Part shown: positions 58,101-64,000 of the stretch, piece by piece
Layout of the letters: each line of letters begins with the position of its first letter
Position numbering within the stretch: position 1 is the stretch's first letter
From: CAYUQT01 sp964446835
GTDB taxonomy: Bacteria > Planctomycetota > Phycisphaerae > UBA1845 > JAFGLZ01
Direction: 5' to 3'
Assembly: GCA_964446835.1 (NCBI GenBank)
Contig: CAYUQT010000005.1
Location: 165,057 to 229,056 of the forward strand
DNA: 64,000 bases
Notes under the pieces: generated by a model
The model's input: the letters and a program-made list of their open reading frames with translations, nothing else
Databases searched by the model: none
What the model was told of the DNA's origin: nothing
Program-made: the position numbers and the translations under genes

Positions 58101-59073
58101 GATCAAAGACGCCAGGCTCTGCCTCAACGGCAGGCCCGTGCTCCTGCTGGGCTTCAACCGCCACGAAGATTCCCCTCGTACCGGTATGGCCGTGGACCTC
58201 GATCAGGCCCGCGCCGACTTCATGGCCATCAAGCAGATCGGCGGCATTTTCGTCCGCTTCTGCCACTACCCGCATCACCCCGGCGAACTCGACCTCTGCG
58301 ACGAACTCGGCCTGACGGTGATGATCGAAAGCTCGATGAACGAGTGGGGCCACATCGATCACGGCGATCCCGGCGGCGGCTTCAGCCTCACCCCGCAGGA
58401 CGCGCCGATCGTTGTCGAAAACGGCAAACGCACGATCCGCAAGATGATCCAGCGCGATCGCAACCACCCGTGCATCATCCTCTGTTCGGTGGGCAATGAG
58501 TCCGCCGAGGAGCGCCCCGACGTCGTCGCGGGCAACAGCACGCTCATCGAATACGGACGCCAACAGGACCCGACGCGGCCCTGGACCCACGTCTCCAACT
58601 CATTCAACAAGCCCGGCTGGGAATCGTTCTACCGAACCGATGACGTCATCACGATCAACTGTTATCCCACGCATCACATCAAGATCGACGAGACAAACCT
58701 GCGGGAGAAATTCCCCCAATCGACCCGTTTCATGCAGGAGGTCACCGCAAAGCTCCACCGGCTCTGGCCGAACAAGCCCATCGTCATCGGCGAATTCGGC
58801 TACTTCGACGGCGAGAGCGGCCCCAAGGGTGCTGAGATCCAGGCCGTGGCCACCGAGGCCGAGTTCAACGGCCTGACCGCCCCCTACATCAGCGGCGTCA
58901 CGTTGTGGTGCTACGCCCGACACCCCTGGGCGACGAACGCCCGCTATGCCGGAAACCAGCTCATCAGCCCCTACGGCTACGTCAGTCGCGATCGCAAAAC
59001 CCGCTTCCCGGCCATGGACGTCGTGGAACGACTGTACAAACAGAGGGCCAAGCAGTTCGACGCCGCCAAATAG
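55144..59073 (+). CDS. Large secreted fusion: helical-barrel region plus GH2 glycosidase
   Basis: A 1309-residue exported protein. After the signal peptide (about 1-30), residues about 35-270 are an unfamiliar domain. About 275-720 is helical with Trp-rich repeats (HMESWLWPTFLWLYEQT, WLARVDDTPEHRQW-like segments, WDYWGSDGDAGWG), as in (alpha/alpha)6 barrels. About 725-1309 is a complete GH2 module: jelly roll (WRQVAVPVAFDNCGP ... YNATVWVNGKQVGENHDAF), Ig-like domain and TIM barrel with acid/base Glu1119 in SVGNESAEER and nucleophile Glu1217 in VIGEFGYFDG. Such a fusion suggests two linked activities on one glycan. ATG 55144 has GGAG 7 nt upstream; 55162 is an alternative. Confidence 0.8.
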   Translation: MNEDMTMPQTARRLMLLTLAFIAAASPVAAAQQAQWVFSCRSDNDLYRVMTENGLVCPRYADAAEAVRQAPSGAGVLILADGYPKQATTVDASVFEAAAQKKLRLYVEYPSLLPGASLGKPTYLKTGPYGAIVERTVVASDAFGPQLGKMRILMISDCHYLPVEATRPHLVLARVEGYDTAVYGLPKETHPILFEHPQTGCLVATTKLSQFVTARYAPTQTWPWVWKTILEWLQPGRTAPLLKWTPTVRPMYSPRDPMPDAAQKQAAQRGVEYYAKSRLYIHPSWPADTGLDPLPANWPVGDGTHGIGECYISKHIFSDGTQAVSRTVRADCNLEAAMGLACGAALLNDPAYKLPVQKLNDLVFFNSNICGGPRANPASPSYGLIGGSVQSPGLYWGDDNARALLSAIAAAAMVRSDRWNEPIVRSVLANFRTTGLYGFRPQNIAEDTLQQAGWQSFYHSPHIDYCPHMESWLWPTFLWLYEQTKFAPLLERARTGCRMMMAAYPNWRLEANRVETERCRMLLPLAWLVRVDDTPEHRQWLDTIARYVINLQDGSGAIPQIPGHVVASNEDFGTGECALTHAAGDPATDALYAVNFAFVGMYEAAAATGNPDYAKSAERMADFFIRTQTRSETHPELDGTWYRSFDFKKWDYWGSDGDAGWGVWTNEIGWTHSWITAVLTLRQLNTNLWDLGKTVRVAGLFDVCRKKMLPDEVLADRLTLDLSGPWGFLPDRKNEGVTAGYSTEGLDTSSWRQVAVPVAFDNCGPDMDRYIGIGWFRRTIDVPEVMRGRHVALCFQGVNYNATVWVNGKQVGENHDAFLPFEIPVGDDLQYGRKNLIVVRVDNIRQRAQFPLFEGWLGQGGFLREATLVASSPLSISHIATQAEPGAAGGRLRLTASVCNRRPATAQTRIRVDIEELSGRNVGRFTSPAAQVNPNASAEISIEATVADAKPWSPAQPALYRARVILIENDKPVDLTSTRFGFRKIEIKDARLCLNGRPVLLLGFNRHEDSPRTGMAVDLDQARADFMAIKQIGGIFVRFCHYPHHPGELDLCDELGLTVMIESSMNEWGHIDHGDPGGGFSLTPQDAPIVVENGKRTIRKMIQRDRNHPCIILCSVGNESAEERPDVVAGNSTLIEYGRQQDPTRPWTHVSNSFNKPGWESFYRTDDVITINCYPTHHIKIDETNLREKFPQSTRFMQEVTAKLHRLWPNKPIVIGEFGYFDGESGPKGAEIQAVATEAEFNGLTAPYISGVTLWCYARHPWATNARYAGNQLISPYGYVSRDRKTRFPAMDVVERLYKQRAKQFDAAK

Positions 59074-59120
59074 GTCGAGGCTCGTCCGTCCATCCTGGCG
59101 TCTGCCGATCGAACCATCGA

Positions 59121-60425
59121 TCACGGCGACGGCATCAGCCCCTTCAAGCGTTTGGCCATCGCCCCCAGCAGCGCCATGTGTGTCGGCCCGCTTTCGAAGT
59201 TCCACGCCTCATGCATGTCGATGCCGTCAAACGCATGTTTCCGAGTAACGTCGGCCCAGAAGTTCAACTGAGATTCCAGCCCCTTCGCCTCGCCCGGCAA
59301 CCATTCCGAAAACAGATACAGGCGGGTCTTGCCCTTGCAGTAGGGCCGGTACTCGCGAGCGGCCCAGCCGTAGAGGTCCTCGCCGTCCCGGCGGCGAATG
59401 TCCGGCTTGGCCGTCCAGTAAGCATGCGCCGGGCTGGACACGATCTCGTAGTCACCCAGGATGAAGGCGTCGGCGAGCCTCTCGTCCACCAGCCGCTTCC
59501 AGTGGTTGGCGTACCGCACCACCACATGTGTGCCGAAGTGGGGATCGACGGCAAACTGCGTGTAGCGCCCGAGCTGCAGGCCGATCCAGAGCTGCTTGCC
59601 GCGACCGTGGCACAGTCCGGCCAGATCACGATAGAGCTGCACCATGGCCTCGCCCTTCAGATCGTGCCAGGCCGCCTTGTCGAAATCCTTGGCCGTCCGG
59701 ATATCCACGCCGTACTTCGTCTTGAACGCCTCGACGATGGGCCGGCTGTAGCCGTAGAAATCCTCCTCATGCGTATTGGGCATGTGCCGACCGTGGGCAC
59801 TGGTCGAACAGTGAACGCCATCGGCGCCGAGATCGAGCAGTTCGCGGGCCTGCGTCACGCGGAAGGCCCTCGACTCCGGCCACGAATAGTCCATCAGCCC
59901 CTTGAAGTACGTCTTGCCGTCCTTGCCCACCCACTGGCATTGAGGGTGCTCATCCAGAAACTTCGAACGATAACCGGGAAAGCCGTCGTCGAAGAGGTCC
60001 AGCCACACCAGCACCTTCATCCCGCATTCGTGCCCCGCCCGGATGAAGGCCGCCGGCGGATTGAAGTTGCGGATGACCTCCGCATATCGCTTGTTCCACG
60101 CCGTCCGCTGGGTGATGTACGACTCCATGTTCTCGATCGTAGGAGTAGGATTCGCCCGGGCGTGTTCCGCATCAAAGCCGACGGGATACGACAGCTCGGT
60201 GCGATAGGGCAGCAACCCCAGACAGCCGCAGCGAACGATCAGCGTCTGGCATCCGTTCTGTTTCAGTTGCTTCGCCAGCGCCATGACGTCCTGCTCGGTC
60301 ATGGTGTGGTCACGCAGCCAGACGTCATCGTTCACATCCACATCGACGATGAGTTCCGGCCCGGCACCCATGGCGGTGCTCCCGTGCATAAGGACCACAC
60401 ACAATGCGGCTGCGATGCCCTTCAT
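59121..60425 (-). CDS. Exported TIM-barrel glycosidase-like protein (GHL10-like)
   Basis: A 434-residue protein with a signal peptide (about 1-21). The barrel includes QTLIVRCGCLGLLPY (about 60-74), GMKVLVWLDLFDDGFPGY, LMDYSWPESRAFR, ELLDLGADGVHCSTSAH, and GIDMHEAWNFES near the end. These resemble hypothetical glycosyl-hydrolase-like (GHL10/DUF187-type) barrels, in which catalytic residues are not well defined; candidate acids are Asp in GADGVH and Glu in MHEAW. ATG 60425 has GGAGG 8 nt upstream; the longer frame is rejected. It converges on the fusion GH2 gene with only 47 bp between the stops. Confidence 0.72.
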   Translation of the reverse strand: MKGIAAALCVVLMHGSTAMGAGPELIVDVDVNDDVWLRDHTMTEQDVMALAKQLKQNGCQTLIVRCGCLGLLPYRTELSYPVGFDAEHARANPTPTIENMESYITQRTAWNKRYAEVIRNFNPPAAFIRAGHECGMKVLVWLDLFDDGFPGYRSKFLDEHPQCQWVGKDGKTYFKGLMDYSWPESRAFRVTQARELLDLGADGVHCSTSAHGRHMPNTHEEDFYGYSRPIVEAFKTKYGVDIRTAKDFDKAAWHDLKGEAMVQLYRDLAGLCHGRGKQLWIGLQLGRYTQFAVDPHFGTHVVVRYANHWKRLVDERLADAFILGDYEIVSSPAHAYWTAKPDIRRRDGEDLYGWAAREYRPYCKGKTRLYLFSEWLPGEAKGLESQLNFWADVTRKHAFDGIDMHEAWNFESGPTHMALLGAMAKRLKGLMPSP

Positions 60426-60629
60426 CGGAGTCACCTCCCAAGTAGTTCGCCCGTGCCGTCCGCAACGACGAAGCCCCCACGCTCGGCAACAGCATACGGG
60501 CAACCCCCTGCATTCGAAACCACCGGCCGGACAGGAAGGCCCAGCGTTGGATGTGACTCCCCCGGCAACTCCCGTCGATGGCCCAGCCACGATCCGCTAT
60601 GATGCATACGCATAGGAGGTGCTCATCTC

Positions 60630-62729
60630 ATGCGCCACGGATGGTTCTGCCTGTTTGCCTGCATGCTTCTGGTGTTCGTCGGGGTGTCGGTGATCTGCTC
60701 GTGCGATGTCCCGTGTCCCCCATGCCCGTGCCTCAAGAAGACCGAAAACCTGATCCCTGCCACCTATGAGGTCACCGTCGAAAACGACTTCCTGACCATG
60801 TCCGACGGCGTGCGACTGGCCGTGACCTATTACAAGCCCGTCCCCCTGTCGGCCGATCAGCGGTTCCCCGTCGTCCTCGAAACGCTGCCCTATCGAAAAG
60901 ACGACGATTTCTACTCGCGCGACTACATGCTGGAGCGTTACTTCGCCAAGCGCGGCATCGTCATTGCCCGCGTTGACATCCGGGGGACGGGCGGTTCCGA
61001 GGGCGCAACCCCCGATCGCGAGTACTCCGACGCGGAACTTGCCGACATACAGGAAGTGATCGCCCTGCTCGCCGGCCTGCCCTGGTCCAACGGCAACGTC
61101 GGCATGCAGGGGATTTCCTGGGGCGGCTTCAACTCAATCATGACCGCCATGCGCCGGCCGCCTCAGCTTAAAGCCATCCTCTCTGCGCACGCCTCGCACG
61201 ACCTCTACGGAAACGACATCCACTACATCGACGGCGGATTTCACCTCGACATGTACTCCGTCGAGGTGGAGATCGAGAACATCGTCCCCCGCTCGCCCGA
61301 CTATCCGATCGACGAGGCCTACTTCCGCGATCGCTTCGAACGCGACCCGTGGATCCTCACCTATGTCCGGCATCAGCGCGACGGCCAGTTCTGGCAGGAC
61401 GGGCGGTCGCTCCAATCCGACTGGGGGGCGATCAACGTCCCCGTCTATGCCATCGGGGCACTTCTCGACGGCTACCGCGACACCGTGCCGCACATGCTCG
61501 ATCATCTCTCGGTGCCCATGCGGGCCGAGATCGGGCCGTGGAACCACGCCTGGCCGCACGAAGGCCTGCCCAAGCCCGACTATGAGTGGCGCGACACGGC
61601 CGTCCGATGGTGGCAGCGATGGCTGGAAGGCGCCGCCGACCCGTCGTTCGACACGACGTGCTTGAACGTCTTCATGCGAGGCTCCGTGCCGGCGGACATC
61701 GACCTTGAGACGACGCCGGGCAGCTTCCGCACCGAAGGATGGCCCGTCAGACCCGTCCACACCCTGCGGCTCAAGCCAAGGGCCAACGGCGGACTCGGCC
61801 TCTTGGCCCCAGTCAAAGCCGCCCACACGCTCGCCTACGTGCCCAGCGCCGGAATCGCCGTGGGCGGATGGTGGGGCGAAACCACGCCCGACATGCGGCC
61901 GGCCGATCGGAACACGCTCGTCTACGATTCGCATCTGCTGACCGATTGCGTCCGCGTTCTGGGAATCCCGCAGGTAACGCTGACGGTGGCCTCCGACGCC
62001 CCCATGGCCCACTGGATTGCCCGCCTGGAGGACGTCCACCCCGACGGCACGGTCTCGTTGGTCACCGGCGGGCTCAAGAACGGCGCCCAACGGAACTCCC
62101 GAACCCAGCCCGAGCCCATCGTCGTCGGAGATCCCTTCACGCTCGAAATCCCGCTGCGGTTCACGACGTATACCTTCGAGCCCGGCCACCGCATCCGCCT
62201 CGTGGTGTCCAACGCCCAGTTCCCCATGATCTGGCCGACGCCGTATGCCATGACCACCTCGCTGCATGTCGGCTGCGAGCAGAGCTTCGTGGACCTGCCG
62301 ATCGTGTGCGAAGGGGTGGCCGCCTCAATGCCCAGCCCGGTCGAGGCGGACGAGGAGCCGAACGACTCGCAGTCGATCGACGGCCAGTCGCAATCCCCCT
62401 ACCGCATCGTTCGCGACGACCCCAACGGGATCACCGAGGTGACCTCCGATGAATCGTCCTCTCAACAGATACGTGACAAGGTCTACGAATACCGCAACAG
62501 CGTGACCCAGTCCGTCGATAACCTGGCCCCGCACATTGCGACGTTCCGCGGACTGGGGTGGGAGAGGATCACGTTTGACTCCGGGCGCACCATCGAGATG
62601 GACGCCGACATCGACATCCGGTCCGACGCGTCGACATTCCACACCCGTCTGACGCGCCGAATCACAGAAAACGGGACGCTCCTTCGCGAGAAGACCTGGC
62701 AGGAGGACATCCCCCGCGATTTCCAGTAG
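60630..62729 (+). CDS. CocE/NonD (X-Pro dipeptidyl-peptidase-like) lipoprotein hydrolase
   Basis: A 699-residue alpha/beta hydrolase of the S15/CocE type, acting on esters or amides. The nucleophile is Ser163 in GISWGGFNS; the acid is probably Asp280 or Asp284 in ALLDGYRDTV; the base is His306 in IGPWNHAWPH. A jelly-roll C-terminal domain (about 375-560) is normal, followed by an extra 140-residue tail with an acidic linker (about 570-585), unusual for the family. The N-terminus has a hydrophobic signal ending at VIC, then an unusual cluster of Cys (residues 23, 25, 29, 32 and 34). Lipid attachment at Cys23 is plausible. ATG 60630 has GGAGG upstream. Confidence 0.83.
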   Translation: MRHGWFCLFACMLLVFVGVSVICSCDVPCPPCPCLKKTENLIPATYEVTVENDFLTMSDGVRLAVTYYKPVPLSADQRFPVVLETLPYRKDDDFYSRDYMLERYFAKRGIVIARVDIRGTGGSEGATPDREYSDAELADIQEVIALLAGLPWSNGNVGMQGISWGGFNSIMTAMRRPPQLKAILSAHASHDLYGNDIHYIDGGFHLDMYSVEVEIENIVPRSPDYPIDEAYFRDRFERDPWILTYVRHQRDGQFWQDGRSLQSDWGAINVPVYAIGALLDGYRDTVPHMLDHLSVPMRAEIGPWNHAWPHEGLPKPDYEWRDTAVRWWQRWLEGAADPSFDTTCLNVFMRGSVPADIDLETTPGSFRTEGWPVRPVHTLRLKPRANGGLGLLAPVKAAHTLAYVPSAGIAVGGWWGETTPDMRPADRNTLVYDSHLLTDCVRVLGIPQVTLTVASDAPMAHWIARLEDVHPDGTVSLVTGGLKNGAQRNSRTQPEPIVVGDPFTLEIPLRFTTYTFEPGHRIRLVVSNAQFPMIWPTPYAMTTSLHVGCEQSFVDLPIVCEGVAASMPSPVEADEEPNDSQSIDGQSQSPYRIVRDDPNGITEVTSDESSSQQIRDKVYEYRNSVTQSVDNLAPHIATFRGLGWERITFDSGRTIEMDADIDIRSDASTFHTRLTRRITENGTLLREKTWQEDIPRDFQ

Positions 62730-62751
62730 CTCAGCTTCACCGGATCGGGGA

Positions 62752-62929
62752 TCACAAGGATCGCGTGAACGCGATCGTGAACCCGGCGATCACCAGTCCG
62801 GCAAACACGAGCCAGCCGTACACCACGATCGCAAGCAGCTTGCCCCCTGCCTTGGGGGGTGTGCGGATCGTCCGGATCGAAGGGGCGTCCGCACTCGGGA
62901 CAGCGGCCAGAACGAGAAACCAGTCGTTT
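62752..62929 (-). pseudogene. Frameshifted small zinc-ribbon and membrane protein
   Basis: On the minus strand one frame encodes RCPECGRPFDPDDPHTP, a very common planctomycete zinc-ribbon motif. The next frame, after a C-rich homopolymer tract around 62859-62864, encodes KAGGKLLAIVVYGWLVFAG and continues as a transmembrane helix ending TRSL before TGA (62752-62754). Joined, they make a normal short ribbon-plus-anchor protein of about 58 residues. No good start codon is visible after the upstream stop at 62930. A one-base indel in the homopolymer, real or from sequencing, would explain it. Confidence 0.45.
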
Positions 62930-63131
62930 TCAAGACCCCAACGGAGCCGAAGACCGTAGCACGCACCGAACGCCCTGAACAGAAAAACCGGCCGTCTTCA
63001 AAACCGCGAAGGAACCGTGGACTGTGGCCCACACCGATCGCCTCCACCGGAGGCCGACGGTCTTCAAGGCCCCGGAGGGGCCAAGGACTGTAGCCACGTG
63101 GCGGAGCGCAGCGGAGCCCGTGGTTCACCGT
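62926..63131. repeat. Three degenerate tandem repeats, about 67 bp each
   Basis: Units begin GTTTTCAAG at 62926, GTCTTCAAA at 62994 and GTCTTCAAG at 63060. Each contains a CCC...GAAGG/GGAGG...CC inverted core followed by GACTGTAGCC or a close variant. Periods are 68 and 66 bp. The resemblance to dispersed intergenic repeats of planctomycetes is a recollection, not a search result. Confidence 0.55.
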
Positions 63132-63415
63132 CCCCCCGAGAAAAAACCGCCCCGGAGGGGCGGAGGAGCACCATCCGCAACACACCGCAACACGCGCGAT
63201 CCATTCATGTCCGGCCGCCCCCCGTCGCTCCGGAATCTGCTCTTTCGCCTGACCCCCATCATCGATCCCCGTCCCCCATCTCCCCAATGAAGGCCAGTAG
63301 GGAGGCAATACCAAGACGAACCGAAACCAAAGCCTCCGATTCAGGCCCGAGGGCCGCACGCGTGTGCCCCTCCAATCTCAGCTCCGCACCCACTCATGAA
63401 AGAGGTATTCAGGCG

Positions 63416-64000
63416 ATGCAACCTACCCAGACACATTCGCGTCTCAACTCCCTCACCCCAATCCAGAACCTCGCTATCGGGACACTGCTCACCAGCTCCA
63501 TCGTCACCGCCGCCGCAAAGACCGTCGGCGTCAGCCGGAAGACCCTCCACCGATGGCTCAAGAAGGACCCCCACTTCATCGCCAAACTTCACAGACGACG
63601 AACCGATCTCTCCCGCGCCAGGATCAACAAGCTCACCCCACCCCCCGAAGAGGACTTCGACTCCCCAGAGGGCCTCGAAAGGCTCCGCGCCCGTGTCCGC
63701 GCGATCTACGGCATCGACTGGGACTTCAACAGTCCACCCGCCGATGATCCTTCATGGGAACCGCCACCCGGCTTTATCGGCGAATACATCCCCGAAGGCT
63801 CCTCAGTCCCCACCATCCGATCCGCCCACGTCAAGATGTGTGACACAGTGAGACAAAGTGGGACATTCGCCGACAAACCCGGTCGCACTCAGAACGAATC
63901 CCCCATGCCCCGCCAAACCCCTTCCCCAAAAACACGTGAAGAACGTGTCGAAAGTGAGACATGCTCCCCTCCGAGCCGGGCAGTCCTCTGCCCGGATACC
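63416..64000 (+). CDS. HTH-domain protein, 3' partial
   Basis: An open frame with no stop before the window edge, at least 195 codons. Residues about 15-50 contain NLAIGTLLTSSIVTAAAKTV followed by GVSRKTLHRWLKKDPHFIAK, which has the form of a helix-turn-helix as seen in phage terminase small subunits and related DNA-binding proteins. A charged region (LHRRRTDLSRARINKL) and a WDFNSPP... P-rich segment follow. AGAGG lies about 10 nt before ATG 63416. The final 60 codons are low-complexity and may not be coding in reality, so where the protein ends cannot be judged. Other short ORFs over the same stretch are shadows. Confidence 0.6.
   Translation, partial: MQPTQTHSRLNSLTPIQNLAIGTLLTSSIVTAAAKTVGVSRKTLHRWLKKDPHFIAKLHRRRTDLSRARINKLTPPPEEDFDSPEGLERLRARVRAIYGIDWDFNSPPADDPSWEPPPGFIGEYIPEGSSVPTIRSAHVKMCDTVRQSGTFADKPGRTQNESPMPRQTPSPKTREERVESETCSPPSRAVLCPDT

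Larger units (their letters stand above)
62730..63415. other. Intergenic region with pseudogene and tandem repeats, 686 bp
   Basis: It holds a frameshifted zinc-ribbon/membrane gene (62752-62929) and three degenerate repeat units of about 67 bp (62926-63131). The remainder, 63132-63415, is C-rich and GC-rich with no convincing gene. Confidence 0.6.

Noticed and set aside
55111..58590. Minus-strand ORF of 1159 codons
   Set aside because: It is a shadow of the secreted GH2 fusion, which has a signal peptide, domains and both catalytic Glu residues on the other strand.
62926..63131. Repeat units considered as a CRISPR array
   Set aside because: The units are degenerate, with no identical short repeats separated by unique spacers and no cas genes.
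62790..63359. Minus-strand ORF of 189 codons near the right end
   Set aside because: It reads through the degenerate tandem repeats, and its sequence is dominated by Arg, Pro and Ser typical of non-coding GC-rich DNA.

Overview
The window looks like chromosome from a GC-rich planctomycete, probably of the Phycisphaerae/Sedimentisphaerales type. The evidence is a stand-alone prepilin-like gene with the GFTLIELL signature, two secreted PQQ-like beta-propeller proteins, a DUF1080 protein, many secreted glycoside hydrolases, a 23S-5S rRNA unit with no 16S gene beside it, and a short 5S rRNA of about 105 nt. The lineage is inferred from these traits; no phylogenetic calculation was possible.

Layout. 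1-12.5 kb (+): an EF-hand-like secreted protein cut by the window edge and interrupted by an in-frame TGA, a GH51-like glycosidase, a Cys-rich membrane protein, a prepilin-like protein, two PQQ-like propellers, a GH67/DUF4838-like glycosidase and an FMN azoreductase. 12.7-18 kb: a GH57 amylase (+), then convergent dnaG-rpoD (-), with a shared bidirectional terminator between them. 18.4-24.9 kb: housekeeping genes (dolichyl-phosphate-mannose-synthase-type glycosyltransferase, ComF, a TPR membrane protein, STAS, dUTPase, alanine racemase). 25-32.2 kb: GH5-like and GH2 glycosidases (-), a PhoPQ-related hydrolase (+), a lipoprotein (-) and an epimerase (+). 32.2-36.5 kb (-): promoter, tRNA-Ile, tRNA-Ala, a 48-codon ORF, a boxA, 23S and 5S. 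36.5-41.3 kb (-): anmK, murQ, a GT4 glycosyltransferase and an MBOAT acyltransferase, suggesting recycling of anhydro-muropeptide sugars beside an O-acylating surface-glycan pair. 41.4-45 kb (+): a URO-D-like methyltransferase, a small membrane protein and an FHA-GAF-histidine kinase. 45-62.7 kb: a saccharolytic island with an (alpha/alpha)6 glycosidase, GH30, Tat-exported aldo/keto reductase, methyltransferase, a second Tat protein, a GH32-like propeller, tandem DUF1080, a 1309-residue hairpin-barrel/GH2 fusion, a GHL10-like barrel and a CocE-type hydrolase. 62.7-64 kb: a frameshifted zinc-ribbon/membrane gene, degenerate tandem repeats and an HTH protein that runs off the edge.

How the genes fit together. 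Most accessory genes encode exported enzymes that attack complex polysaccharides. Hydrolases are mixed with Tat-exported oxidoreductases and 3-keto-glycoside-hydrolase (DUF1080) domains, which suggests a combined hydrolytic and oxidoreductive route for glycan breakdown. The most unusual signals are the TGA with a downstream stem-loop near position 1262, and the rRNA locus: no 16S gene, a terminator-shaped hairpin between promoter and first tRNA, a boxA before 23S, a small membrane-protein ORF in the spacer, and an enlarged 23S stem.
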